Shown here in pieces: positions 41,837-50,582 of a stretch of 64,000 bases of DNA. Source of the DNA: Acidimicrobiales bacterium. GTDB taxonomy: Bacteria; Actinomycetota; Acidimicrobiia; Acidimicrobiales; AC-14. The stretch's first letter is position 1; every line of letters begins with the position of its first letter. Both the position numbers and the translations under genes were made by a program. The stretch lies in the NCBI GenBank assembly GCA_025463925.1, contig JAODBK010000091.1, positions 1-64,000 of the forward strand. The letters are read 5' to 3'. The notes below the pieces were generated by a model that did not search any database, was not told the origin of the DNA, and saw nothing but the letters and a program-made list of their open reading frames with translations.

Positions 41837-42246
41837 TGGCCCTGCGCGCTCCTGAGCGGTCGGTCGGCGGCAGCGTGCCGGCTTCGGCGGCCCGCCGGCC
41901 GCGCCAGAACTTCGAGACGTGGTCGTGGTACTTCATGCGGATCTCGGGGTTGCTCCTGATCTTCCTCGCGCTCACGCACTTCGCCATCACCCACATCGTC
42001 CACGACGTCACCGACACGAAGGCCGACTTCGTCGCCAAGCGGTGGAACAACCCGCTGTGGCGTCTCTTCGACTGGTCGCTGTTGTTCCTCGCGCTGCTCC
42101 ACGGCCTCAACGGCCTGCGGTGGATCATCGACGACTACGTCCGCCGGCCCGGCCGGCGCGCCGCGGTGAAGGCCGTGCTCTACACCGCCACCGGCGCGCT
42201 GTTCGCGTACGGCACGCTGACGATCTTCACCTTCTCGTCGAAGTAG
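41836..42246 (+). CDS. sdhD: Succinate dehydrogenase hydrophobic anchor subunit
   Basis: The 136-residue protein has three helices, with WSWYFMRISGLLLIFLALTH, HFAITHIVHDV (candidate haem His) and LFLALLHGLNGLRWIIDDYV. It is the second anchor of the complex. No sdhA or sdhB follows; the next gene is a topoisomerase on the other strand, so the catalytic subunits must be encoded elsewhere. Confidence 0.85.
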   Translation: MALRAPERSVGGSVPASAARRPRQNFETWSWYFMRISGLLLIFLALTHFAITHIVHDVTDTKADFVAKRWNNPLWRLFDWSLLFLALLHGLNGLRWIIDDYVRRPGRRAAVKAVLYTATGALFAYGTLTIFTFSSK

Positions 42247-42256
42247 CCCGAGGCGG

Positions 42257-43273
42257 TCAGGCGGCGGTGTCCACCTCGACCTCGTCGGCGGACAGCAGGT
42301 CCACGACGGCCGCCTCCACGCGGTCGCGACCGCCGCCGACGTCGACCAGCGCAGCCGCGATCGTGCTACCGGCCATGTAGCTGTCGACCAACCGGCTGTC
42401 GACGTAGCTCGAGCGGCACACCGCCGGCGTGTTGCCGAGATAGTGCGCGACCTCGTCCATGGCGCGGGCGATGGCCCGCTTGCGGCCGCGCTCGCTGGGG
42501 ACCCAGTGCGAGACCGCCATCGCGACCGCGGCCAGCACGGTGGCGTGCCAGGTGCGGAAGTCCTTGGCCGAGATGTCCTCGCCGCTGATCGCCTTCAGGT
42601 ACGCGTTGATGTCGGCCGACTTCACGTCGCGCCACCGGCCGCCCTCGCGGTACGCGAGGAGCTCGGGCCCACCGCCCCGTCGGGCCTTCAATGCGGTCAC
42701 GACGTCGCGCACGTCGGGATCCACGACGGACTGGATGCGACGCTTGCCGCTCTTGGCGACGTAGTCGAACACCACCTCGTCGCCGTCGACGCGCACGTGC
42801 TTCTTGTGGATCGTCGCCAGCCCGAAGGTCTGGTTCTCCTCGGCGTACCCCTCGGTGCCGATGCGGAAGAAGCCGACGTCGAGCAGCCGGACCGCGCACG
42901 CCAGCGCTCGCTCGCGCGACATCTCGCCGGTCGCCAGGTGTTCATCCGTGGTGGCGCGGATGGTGGGCAGGGCCCGGGCGAACGTGATCATGTGGTCGAA
43001 CTTCTCGGCGTCGCGCCGGACGCGCCAGGCATCGTGGTACCGGTACTGGCGCCGGCCGCGGGCGTCGACTCCCGTCGCCTGGATGTGGCCGTTGGGCGTC
43101 GGGCAGATCCACACGTCGGTCCAGGCCGGCGGGATGGCCAGCGCGTTGATGCGGGCGAGCACCTCGGCGTCGCGGATCGTGGCGCGGTCGAGGTCGAGGT
43201 ACGCGAAGCCCTTGCCGCACCGGCGCCGGGCCAGCCCGGGACCCGAGCAGTCGACGCGGCGAAGGCGAGGCAT
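42257..43273 (-). CDS. DNA topoisomerase IB (poxvirus-type)
   Basis: TopIB relaxes DNA by cutting one strand through a 3'-phosphotyrosine. The 338-residue protein has IPPAWTDVWICPTPNGHIQA in the N-terminal domain, ERALACAVRLLDVGFFRIGT, DFRTWHATVLAA with catalytic Arg and His, and GNTPAVCRSSYVDSRLVDSY with the nucleophile Tyr. ATG 43273 is used; upstream residues in the same frame are not part of the fold. It may work in stress or desiccation, as in other bacteria, but that is inferred. Confidence 0.93.
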   Translation of the reverse strand: MPRLRRVDCSGPGLARRRCGKGFAYLDLDRATIRDAEVLARINALAIPPAWTDVWICPTPNGHIQATGVDARGRRQYRYHDAWRVRRDAEKFDHMITFARALPTIRATTDEHLATGEMSRERALACAVRLLDVGFFRIGTEGYAEENQTFGLATIHKKHVRVDGDEVVFDYVAKSGKRRIQSVVDPDVRDVVTALKARRGGGPELLAYREGGRWRDVKSADINAYLKAISGEDISAKDFRTWHATVLAAVAMAVSHWVPSERGRKRAIARAMDEVAHYLGNTPAVCRSSYVDSRLVDSYMAGSTIAAALVDVGGGRDRVEAAVVDLLSADEVEVDTAA

Positions 43274-43316
43274 GCGGCCGTGCGTACCCGAGGGCGCACA
43301 CGGCACACACGCGTCG

Positions 43317-43345
43317 GAGCCCCGGCGCATTCGCGTCCGGGGCTC
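43317..43345 (-). terminator. GC-rich hairpin after csbD
   Basis: GAGCCCCGG and CCGGGGCTC form a 9-bp perfect stem with an 11-base loop between the csbD stop and the topoisomerase start. It likely ends the csbD transcript; a U tract is absent. Confidence 0.6.
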
Positions 43346-43381
43346 CTCGCCATGCCGCCGGGCTGGCGGCGGTCGTGGGAC

Positions 43382-43594
43382 CTACTTCTTGGCGGACTCG
43401 GCGGCCCGCTGCTCGGCTTCCTTGGCCTTGGCCTTCGTCTCGTGGGCCTTCGCCTCGACCCGAGCCTCGGTGGCTTCACGCTCGGCCTTGCCCCGGTCCT
43501 TCTGGGCCTCGCCTTCACGCTCGAGGTCCGGGTTGTTGGTCAGGTCGCCGACCGCTTCCTTGACCTTGCCCTTGGCCTCTTCGAATGCACCCAT
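43382..43594 (-). CDS. CsbD-like stress protein
   Basis: The 70-residue protein starts MGAFEEAKGKVKEAVGDLTN, the CsbD signature, and goes on as a highly charged helix rich in Ala, Glu and Lys. Members are made under general stress or nutrient limitation and have no known activity. ATG 43594 is preceded by AGGAGTGAT on the minus strand, a good ribosome site. Confidence 0.9.
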   Translation of the reverse strand: MGAFEEAKGKVKEAVGDLTNNPDLEREGEAQKDRGKAEREATEARVEAKAHETKAKAKEAEQRAAESAKK

Positions 43595-43674
43595 GCGTCG
43601 ATCACTCCTTCGTGTCCGTGTCGTACCCGGGGTACCCGATCGACCGGTGTCGCAACCCGATCGCGATGTGACGA

Positions 43675-44877
43675 TCACCACTCGCGCGACCGACGGCGCT
43701 CGTAGAGGCGTTCGTCGGCGACCCGCAGCAATGCCTCGCCGCCATCGCCGTCGTCGGGATAGCCGGCCGCGCCCCAGCTGTGCGGCGGCGCGCCCAGCGC
43801 GGCGACGCGCGCCAGCAACGCGCCGGCGTCGCCGGGATCGGTCTCGGGCAGCAGCAGCGCGAACTCGTCACCGCCCACGCGGTACGCGTCGTCACCGGCG
43901 CGCAGTGAGTCGCACAGCGCACCGGCGAGCGATCGGAGCCACGTGTCGCCCGCATGGTGGCCCTCGGTGTCGTTGACGTGCTTGAGGCCGTCTACATCGA
44001 GCGCGACGACGGTGAGCTGGCGGCCATGGCGGCGGCAGCGCGCCAACTCGTGGTCGAGGTCACGTCCGAGGCTCCGCCGGTTTCGCAACCCGGTGAGCGA
44101 GTCGATGGCGGCCTCGTTCTCGAGCGACACCGCCGTGCGGTGCGCGGCCACGCCGACCGCCCGCTCGATCAGCATGCGGATCCGCTGCTCGGTCTCGCCC
44201 ATCTCGCCGTCGGGGATGTGGCCGCTCACCGTCCGGTGCAGCGCCTCGCCGAGGCAGACCAACTGGCCGATGGCGACGTCGATCGATCCCGTGACTGCGG
44301 CGAACTGCTCGGCGACGCGCTCGACGTCGGGGTCCGGCCCCCAGCCGATCGGCTGCGGCCGATCCATCGCGTCGATGACGATGCTCACGAAGGCCGGTGC
44401 CATCCGCGGCTCGCTGTCGGGCGGGAGCACCGGGTCCCAACGACACAGTGCGCGCCATTCGGCGACGACCTCTTCCTCCCGATCGAGGAGGACGTCGACC
44501 GCGCCGATCCGACCCTCGCGGGCCGGTGAGGCTCGGAGGTCCAGCACGTCGACCAGCGCTTCGACGTCGCCCTTGTCGACCCGGCGGAGCGCGGCGTCGG
44601 GGAGGGGGTCGTCGAGATCGGAGTGCACCACGACCTGGGCCGCCGGGCAGGCATCACGGAGGTCGATGAGCAACTCGAGGCCGTCGCCGTCGGGCAGCTC
44701 CCGATCGAGCACGACGCCCCGGATCTCCGGGACCATGGCGGCGCGGGCCTCGGCGAGGGAGGCGGCCTCGCGCACCTCGGCGCCGTCGAGCTCCAACCCG
44801 GTCCGGAGCAGCCGGCGCATGCCTGGGTCGTCGTCGACGACCAGCACGACCGGCAAACGGTACGACGACCCGGCCAC
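43675..44877 (-). CDS. Response regulator with GGDEF (diguanylate cyclase) domain
   Basis: Residues 1-115 are a receiver: VVLVVDDDPGMRRLLRTGLE, a phospho-acceptor Asp in GVVLDRELPDGDG and Lys in RRVDKGDVEAL. A middle helical part of about 125 residues has no known family. The C-terminal domain is a GGDEF cyclase: AAIDSLTGLRNRRSLGRDLD, then ALDVDGLKHVND and YRVGGDEFALLLPE with an intact GGDEF active site. It should make cyclic di-GMP from GTP when phosphorylated. No RxxD inhibitory site is obvious. This gives the organism at least one source for a second messenger that the GEMM-like leader at 14429 could sense. Confidence 0.92.
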   Translation of the reverse strand: MAGSSYRLPVVLVVDDDPGMRRLLRTGLELDGAEVREAASLAEARAAMVPEIRGVVLDRELPDGDGLELLIDLRDACPAAQVVVHSDLDDPLPDAALRRVDKGDVEALVDVLDLRASPAREGRIGAVDVLLDREEEVVAEWRALCRWDPVLPPDSEPRMAPAFVSIVIDAMDRPQPIGWGPDPDVERVAEQFAAVTGSIDVAIGQLVCLGEALHRTVSGHIPDGEMGETEQRIRMLIERAVGVAAHRTAVSLENEAAIDSLTGLRNRRSLGRDLDHELARCRRHGRQLTVVALDVDGLKHVNDTEGHHAGDTWLRSLAGALCDSLRAGDDAYRVGGDEFALLLPETDPGDAGALLARVAALGAPPHSWGAAGYPDDGDGGEALLRVADERLYERRRSREW

Positions 44878-45070
44878 GGTCTCTCCATTCCTGCACCGGG
44901 CAGCCCCAAAACTCCTTTGGATCCCCTGAACGCGCCACCGCCACCTGGAGGGGGGTGGGGACCTGGCGGCGATGGCGCGATCGTGGGATCCACCCGTGCT
45001 GCTCGCCAGGTCATGCCCACCGTTCGACCCGCTAAAACGTCATCATCCACCGCCCAAAGGAGGCGCAATC

Positions 45071-45475
45071 GTGCTGAAGGACTTCAAAGCGTTCATTCTG
45101 CGAGGCAACGTGGTCGACCTCGCGGTGGCCGTGGTCATCGGCGCGGCCTTCGGGGCGGTGGTGAAGTCGCTCGTCGAGGACCTCATCACGCCCTTGCTGT
45201 CGATACCGGGGAAGACCAACTTCGCGAGCCTGCACGTCAAGATCCGGCACAGCGTCTTCGCCTACGGCAACTTCCTGAACGCGCTCATCGCCTTCGTCAC
45301 GATCGCGGCGGCCGTCTTCTTCTTCGTCGTCACGCCGGTCAACACGCTGATGGCCCGGCGCAAGACGGAGCCCGACGTCGCGTCCGAGACCCGAGACTGC
45401 CCGGAGTGCCTCAGCGCCATCCCGCGCGCGGCGCGCCGCTGCGCGTTCTGCACCGCCGAGTCCGCGCCCGCGTAG
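45071..45475 (+). CDS. mscL: Large-conductance mechanosensitive channel with C-terminal Cys motif
   Basis: MscL opens under membrane tension to release solutes during osmotic downshock. The protein starts VLKDFKAFILRGNVVDLAVA, then VVIGAAFGAVVKSLVEDLIT for helix 1 and FLNALIAFVTIAAAVFFFVV for helix 2. The C-terminal 30 residues end in CPECLSAIPRAARRCAFC, a zinc-ribbon-like pair in place of the usual coiled coil. GTG 45071 has AAAGGAGG upstream. Confidence 0.92.
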   Translation: MLKDFKAFILRGNVVDLAVAVVIGAAFGAVVKSLVEDLITPLLSIPGKTNFASLHVKIRHSVFAYGNFLNALIAFVTIAAAVFFFVVTPVNTLMARRKTEPDVASETRDCPECLSAIPRAARRCAFCTAESAPA

Positions 45476-45505
45476 TCGCGGAGGTCTCGTCACTGGCGGG
45501 CGGGC

Positions 45506-45676
45506 CGCCAGCGCGTTGGTGGCGCCGCGGATCTTGAACGAGCCGGTCACCTGCTCGTGCTCGCACTTCGCGACGAGCCCGGTGTTTCCCAGGGGCTCGA
45601 GGTTGGTATGACGGATTCGTCCCTCGAGGCGGGCCGCGGCGGCATCGACGTCGGCAGCCGAGACGGCCAGGTCCAT
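45506..45676 (-). pseudogene. Remnant of a threonine dehydratase/serine racemase-like gene
   Basis: From ATG 45676 the sequence reads SAADVDAAAARLEGRIRHTN and then CEHEQVTGSFKIRGATNALA, which is the N-terminus of a fold type II PLP enzyme, with the PLP Lys in SFKIRGA. Between these parts the usual stretch of about 15 residues is missing, and after TNALAA the similarity ends. Only about 57 residues remain. The rest is gone, and mscL lies convergent next to it. Confidence 0.6.
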
Positions 45677-45701
45677 CGCCGCAGGACAGGACGACTGGAA
45701 T

Positions 45702-45723
45702 CCCTACCGACTGGTCGGTAGGG
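45702..45723. promoter_or_regulatory. Perfect 10-bp inverted repeat, probable operator of the desaturase gene
   Basis: CCCTACCGAC, two bases TG, GTCGGTAGGG: a perfect palindrome ending 7 bp before the desaturase ATG. The core ACCGAC-N2-GTCGGT is like many TetR-family operators. No regulator gene is adjacent. Confidence 0.7.
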
Positions 45724-45730
45724 TCGCGTC

Positions 45731-46606
45731 ATGCCCGTCGAAACGCTTCTCGCCGAGCTCACTCCCGTGGCCGAGTCGCTGCTGAATCGCCACATCGCGA
45801 GCGCCAAGGAATGGTTTCCCCATGAGCTCGTGCCGTGGTCGGCCTGGGCGGAGCCGCCGGCCGAGCTCGATGACGCCGTCCGCCGGGCGGTGCTCGTCAA
45901 CCTCCTGACCGAGGACAACCTGCCGTACTACTTCTGGTCCATCGACCGCCTCTTCGGAGGCGACGGCGTGTGGGGCGAATGGAGCCGGCGGTGGACGGCC
46001 GAGGAGGGGCGGCACTCGATCGTCATCCGCGACTGGGCGACGGTGACCCGCGTGCTCGACCCGACGGAGCTCGAGCGGGCGCGCATGAAGCAGGTCATGG
46101 CCGGTTTCGACCACCCGATCGACGGCCCGGCCGAGGGGTTCGTCTACGTCGCATTGCAGGAGTTGGCGACGCGCATCAGCCATCGCAACACCGGCAAGCT
46201 CCTCGATCGCGACGGGTACGAGGTCATGGCCAAGGTCGCGGCCGACGAGAACCGGCACTACCTCTTCTACCGTGACCTCGTCAGCGCGGCGCTCGACATC
46301 GACCCGTCGCGGATGATGCTGGCCATCGAACGGCAGGTGCGCGACTTCCAGATGCCGGGCACCGGCATCGAGGGATTCACCACCCACGCCCACGTGATCG
46401 CGCGCGCCGGCATCTACGACCTCTCGATCCATCACGACCAGATCCTCGTGCCGGTCGTGCTCCGCCACTGGCAGGTGGAGTCGCGCACCGGCCTCACCCC
46501 CGAGGCCGAGCGGGCGCGCGACAAGCTGCTCAGCCGGATCCGCCGCATCGAGCGGGTCGGGCGCCGGATGGCCCGCAATCGCGACGAGGTGGCTGCCGCC
46601 GGGTAG
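45731..46606 (+). CDS. desA: Acyl-ACP desaturase (ferritin-like di-iron type)
   Basis: This soluble enzyme class puts a double bond into fatty acyl chains on acyl-carrier protein. The 291-residue protein has the di-iron ligands in NLLTEDNLPYYFWSIDRLF (first Glu), WTAEEGRHSIVIRDW (EExxH) and KVAADENRHYLFYRDLV (second DExxH), with a further Glu in VALQELATRISH. ATG 45731 lies 7 bp after a palindromic operator, so the gene is tightly regulated, probably by fatty-acid state. It is a single gene; the rhomboid gene follows 27 bp later. Confidence 0.92.
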   Translation: MPVETLLAELTPVAESLLNRHIASAKEWFPHELVPWSAWAEPPAELDDAVRRAVLVNLLTEDNLPYYFWSIDRLFGGDGVWGEWSRRWTAEEGRHSIVIRDWATVTRVLDPTELERARMKQVMAGFDHPIDGPAEGFVYVALQELATRISHRNTGKLLDRDGYEVMAKVAADENRHYLFYRDLVSAALDIDPSRMMLAIERQVRDFQMPGTGIEGFTTHAHVIARAGIYDLSIHHDQILVPVVLRHWQVESRTGLTPEAERARDKLLSRIRRIERVGRRMARNRDEVAAAG

Positions 46607-46633
46607 GTCGCCGTCGCGTGCGACGATGCGCCG

Positions 46634-47506
46634 GTGCAGACCTGTTACCGGCATCCCGAGAGCGAGACCGGTGTCAGCTGCACCCGGTGCGGCAACCCGA
46701 TCTGCCCGGCCTGCATGCGGCCGGCCGCCGTCGGCTTCCAGTGCCCGTCGTGCGTCGCCGAGGGCAACAAGACGGTCCGCCCCGCCCGGACGTTCTTCGG
46801 CGCTCCGATGGGTGCCGAACCACGCGCCACGCAGGCGCTGCTCGCGATCAACGTCGTCGTCTTCCTGATCCAGCAGGTCAAGCCGAGCGTCACCACCGAC
46901 TTCGCGTTGATCCCGCCGTTCGTGGCGCAGGGCGAGTGGTACCGGCTCATCACGTCGGCCTTCCTCCACAACGATGTGATCCACATCGGGTTCAACATGG
47001 TGCTCCTCTGGCTCGTCGGCCATCAGCTCGAGCGGGCGCTCGGCTGGCCGCGCTTCGTTGCGATGTACTTCGTGGCCGGCTTCGGTGGGGGCGCGGCGTC
47101 GTACCTGATGAGCCCGCTCAACATCGCCGGCCTCGGCGCCTCGGGCGCGGTCTTCGGCTTGCTCGGCGGCTACTTCATGATCGGTCGCCGCGTCGGCGCC
47201 GACACGAGCCAGGTCACGATGCTCATCGTGCTGAACCTCCTGCTCGGCTTCGTCGTGCCGCACATCGACTACTGGGCGCACATCGGCGGTCTGGCGACCG
47301 GCGCCGCGGTGGCGGCGGCGTACGCGTACATCGGACCCGGCCGGGCCCAGCTGGCCCGTCAAGCCGCGGTGGTCGGCGTCGTGGTGCTGGCGCTGGTGTC
47401 GGTGGTCGGTCTGCGGACCGCGCAGATCAACCGCCAGGTGCGCTTCGTCGGCTCACCCGCGCCCGCGGTTCAGTCGCGCATCAGCGCGGCGCCACGGGCA
47501 AGCTGA
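46634..47506 (+). CDS. Rhomboid-family intramembrane protease with N-terminal zinc finger
   Basis: The first 50 residues hold four Cys pairs (TCYRHPESETGVSCTRCGNP, CPACMRPAAVGFQCPSC), a B-box-like zinc finger. Then come six or seven membrane helices with HNDVIHIGFNMVLLWLVGHQ, nucleophile Ser in LGASGAVFGLLGG and His in YWAHIGGLATG, the Ser-His dyad of rhomboids. It would cut membrane proteins within the bilayer. GTG 46634 is the start. Its 3' end overlaps the kdpD 3' end by 26 bp. Confidence 0.92.
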   Translation: MQTCYRHPESETGVSCTRCGNPICPACMRPAAVGFQCPSCVAEGNKTVRPARTFFGAPMGAEPRATQALLAINVVVFLIQQVKPSVTTDFALIPPFVAQGEWYRLITSAFLHNDVIHIGFNMVLLWLVGHQLERALGWPRFVAMYFVAGFGGGAASYLMSPLNIAGLGASGAVFGLLGGYFMIGRRVGADTSQVTMLIVLNLLLGFVVPHIDYWAHIGGLATGAAVAAAYAYIGPGRAQLARQAAVVGVVVLALVSVVGLRTAQINRQVRFVGSPAPAVQSRISAAPRAS

Positions 47507-49991
47507 CGACCATGGTGGTGCCGCCGCCCGGCGTGTCCTCCATGCCGAGTTCGCCGCCGGTCGCGTCGACGAAGCCCCGCGCCACGGCCAGGCCGAGGCC
47601 GACACCGGTGCCGTCGGGATTGTCCCCGAGTCGCTGGAACGGCCGGAACATCCGGTCGCGCTCGTGCTCGGGGATGCCCGGTCCGGTGTCGACGATGCGC
47701 AACACGACGCGGTCGCCGATGCCGCCCGCGGTCAATCGCACTGCGGTGTCGGGCGAGTAGCGCAGCGCGTTCTCGACGAGGTTCGCGATCGCCCGTTCGA
47801 GCAAGGCGGCGTCGACCTCGACCGCCGGGAGGGTCTCCGGCACGTCGACGTCGATGCGGCCACGCGTCGCCGGCAGGCTGGAGATGGCGGCGGCCACGAC
47901 CTCTTCGAGGCCGACCGGCTTCGGCTGGACGACGATGGCGCCGGCCCGGAGCCGGCTCATGTCGAGCAGGTTGCCGACGAGCGAGTTGAGGCGGTCGGCC
48001 TCGTCGTCGATGGTCTGCAGCAGATCCTTGGTGGTGGCGGCGTCGAAGGCGACGTCCTCGCCGAGGAGGCTCGTCGCCGACGCCTTGATCGACGCCAGTG
48101 GTGTCCGCAGGTCGTGGCTCACCGCGGCGAGGAGCGCGGTGCGCAGCTCGTTGGTCTTGGCCAGCGCGGTCGCCGACGAGGCTTCGGTCTGGAGGCGCCG
48201 GGCGTCGCGCGCCACCGCGAGCTGCGTCGCGAACGCGTGGAGGACGGCGCGGTCCTCGGCTCGCAGATCAGGGCCCCGGAGCACGAGCGTGGTGTCGGGG
48301 CTGAGTGGCACCGACACCGTCCCCTCGGAGGGAAGCACCGGCGCGCCGACTCCGGCGCGGGCTTCGACGGTGACGGCACCGTTGCCGTCCACCCGGATGA
48401 CCGCGGCGCCCTCCTGGCGGAACACCGCGACGAGGTCGTCGAGCAGGTGCGGGAGCGGGTCGGGCTCGCGCAGCACCGTCGACGCCATGCGGGCCAGGGC
48501 CTGCGCCTCGGTTCGGGCGCGGGACGCGTCCGCGGCGCGACGGGCCGCCAGGTTGACGAGCGCGCTGATCACGCCGGCGACGACGAGGAACGAGATCAGC
48601 GCGAGGACGTCGCGGCCGTTGCTGATCGTGAACGTGTGGATCGGTGGGGTGAAGAACCAGTTGAGGAGGAAGAAGCCGGCGATCGACGCGATGACGCCGG
48701 GCCAGACGCCGCCGACGGTCGAGACGGCGACGACGAGCAGCAGATAGCACAGCATCGCGTTCTGCAGGCCGACCGACGACCGGAGCTGCGCGAGCACCAG
48801 CGTCACCAACGGGAGGCCGACGACCGCCAGCGCCAGACCGGTGACGCGGCGGCTGCGGGAGAGCGGCGCCAACCGGAAGCGCGCCGGCGCGAGCAGCGAT
48901 CGCCCCGCGTCGTCGTCGAGCGTGGTCGAGATGACGTGGACGTCGATGGCACCGGATGCCTCGCGGATCACCCGGTTCACCACCGACCCGCGGCTCAGCT
49001 CGCGCCAGCGCGACTGATGGGTGGCGCCGAGCACCAGTTGGGTCGCGTTCTCGGCCCGGGCGAACTGCACCAGTGCAGTCGGGACGTCGACGCCGACGAC
49101 CTCGTGAAAGGTGCCGCCCAACTCCTGCAGCAACGCACGCCGTTGCTCGAGCACGCCGGCCGGCGGGGCGGTGAGGCCGTCGTCGGACTGCACGTGCACA
49201 CCGACCAGATCGGCGCGGATGCGGGCCGCGATCCGCGCCGCTCGGCGGATGAGATCGTCGCCGCCGGGTGCGCCGGTGAGCGCGACGACGACCCGCTCCT
49301 TCGTCTCCCAGGGGCCCTCGATGCCGTGCTGCTGGCGGTAGTCGATGAGGGCCTCGTCCACGCGGTCGGCGACCCAGAGCAGCGCCAGCTCGCGCAGGGC
49401 GGCCAGGTTGCCGACCCGGAAGTAGTTGCCGAGGGCGGCGTCGATCTTGTCGTGCCCGTAGATGTTGCCGTGGGCCATCCGGCGCCGGAGCGCCTCTGGC
49501 GTCATGTCGACGAGCTCGATCTGGTCGGCTGACCGCACGACCGCGTCGGGCACCGTCTCGCGCTGTCGGACACCGGTGATGCCCTCGACGACGTCGTTGA
49601 GCGATTCGAGGTGCTGGATGTTGACGGTGGAGATCACGTCGACCCCGGCGTCGAGCAGCTCGAGGACGTCCTGCCAGCGCTTCTCGTTGCGGCTGCCCGG
49701 CACATTGGTGTGGGCCAGCTCGTCGATCAGCACCTGCCGCGGCCGCCGGCTGAGCACCGCGTCGACGTCCATCTCCTCGAAGGTCTGGTCGCGGTACTCG
49801 ATCGTCCGGCGAGCCACGATCTCGAGGTCGCGGACCTGCTCGGCGGTGCTCGTGCGCCCGTGGGTTTCGACGTACCCCACGACGACGTCGGTGCCGCGCT
49901 CGTGCCGCCGCCACCCCTCGTTGAGCATGGCGTAGGTCTTGCCGACGCCGGGTGCCGCGCCCAGGTAGATGCGCAGCGTGCCCCTCGCCAT
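47481..49991 (-). CDS. kdpD: Potassium-sensing histidine kinase KdpD
   Basis: The 836-residue protein has the KdpD N-terminal domain (LGAAPGVGKTYAMLNEGWRR with Walker A, then DVVVGYVETHGR and VLIDELAHTNVPGS) and a universal-stress-type domain around residues 230-370. Four membrane helices (DUF4118) near 390-490 and a GAF-like region follow. The kinase has the phospho-His in AAVSHDLRTPLASIKAS and ATP site NLVENALRYSP. It senses low potassium or turgor. It directly follows kdpC, but no kdpE response regulator lies in the window, so its partner is encoded elsewhere. Confidence 0.96.
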   Translation of the reverse strand: MARGTLRIYLGAAPGVGKTYAMLNEGWRRHERGTDVVVGYVETHGRTSTAEQVRDLEIVARRTIEYRDQTFEEMDVDAVLSRRPRQVLIDELAHTNVPGSRNEKRWQDVLELLDAGVDVISTVNIQHLESLNDVVEGITGVRQRETVPDAVVRSADQIELVDMTPEALRRRMAHGNIYGHDKIDAALGNYFRVGNLAALRELALLWVADRVDEALIDYRQQHGIEGPWETKERVVVALTGAPGGDDLIRRAARIAARIRADLVGVHVQSDDGLTAPPAGVLEQRRALLQELGGTFHEVVGVDVPTALVQFARAENATQLVLGATHQSRWRELSRGSVVNRVIREASGAIDVHVISTTLDDDAGRSLLAPARFRLAPLSRSRRVTGLALAVVGLPLVTLVLAQLRSSVGLQNAMLCYLLLVVAVSTVGGVWPGVIASIAGFFLLNWFFTPPIHTFTISNGRDVLALISFLVVAGVISALVNLAARRAADASRARTEAQALARMASTVLREPDPLPHLLDDLVAVFRQEGAAVIRVDGNGAVTVEARAGVGAPVLPSEGTVSVPLSPDTTLVLRGPDLRAEDRAVLHAFATQLAVARDARRLQTEASSATALAKTNELRTALLAAVSHDLRTPLASIKASATSLLGEDVAFDAATTKDLLQTIDDEADRLNSLVGNLLDMSRLRAGAIVVQPKPVGLEEVVAAAISSLPATRGRIDVDVPETLPAVEVDAALLERAIANLVENALRYSPDTAVRLTAGGIGDRVVLRIVDTGPGIPEHERDRMFRPFQRLGDNPDGTGVGLGLAVARGFVDATGGELGMEDTPGGGTTMVVSLPVAPR

Positions 49992-50582
49992 CTATCCCTG
50001 TCGGTCGAGGTCGAGGTTGAGCTCCAACACGTTGACCACTTTCTCACCGAGGAAGCCCAGTTGGCGCCCTTGGGTATGGCGGTCGATGAGGGACAGCACG
50101 AGCGGAAGCGCGAGATGGCGGTTGTCGGCGACCCGCCGGGCCTGCAGCCGGGCGTTGGCGACGGTGATGTGTGGATCGAGGCCGGAGCCGGACGCGGTCA
50201 CCGCGTCGACCGGGACCGGAGTGCCGTCGCCCACGCCGTTGAACGCCCGATAGGCCTTCACCCGCTGGGCGACGGCGTCGAGCAGCTTGGGATTGGCCGG
50301 CCCCAGGTTCGACGCGCCGCTGGCCAACCCGTCGTACCCGGCGCCGGCGGCCGACGGCCTCGGCTGGAAGTACTGCGGCAACGGCTTGCCGGCCTGGTCG
50401 CTGAACGACTGTCCGAGCAGCGCCGAGCCGACGACGTGCCCGTGTGCCGACACCAGCGAGCCGGCAGCCCGCTCCTGGAACGCGACCGTGCCGATCACGG
50501 TCACGGCCAAGGGATAGAGGACGCCGGTGAGGATGATCAGCGCGATCGTCATTGCCAGCGCGGTTCGGATCTGGCGCCGCAT
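49992..50582 (-). CDS. kdpC: Potassium-transporting ATPase subunit C
   Basis: KdpC stabilises the KdpFABC complex and helps ATP binding. The 196-residue protein has one N-terminal helix (ALAMTIALIILTGVLYPLAV) and the family core LGQSFSDQAGKPLPQYFQPR, then DAVTASGSGLDPHI. ATG 50582 abuts the kdpB stop, and its stop abuts the kdpD start. Confidence 0.96.
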   Translation of the reverse strand: MRRQIRTALAMTIALIILTGVLYPLAVTVIGTVAFQERAAGSLVSAHGHVVGSALLGQSFSDQAGKPLPQYFQPRPSAAGAGYDGLASGASNLGPANPKLLDAVAQRVKAYRAFNGVGDGTPVPVDAVTASGSGLDPHITVANARLQARRVADNRHLALPLVLSLIDRHTQGRQLGFLGEKVVNVLELNLDLDRQG

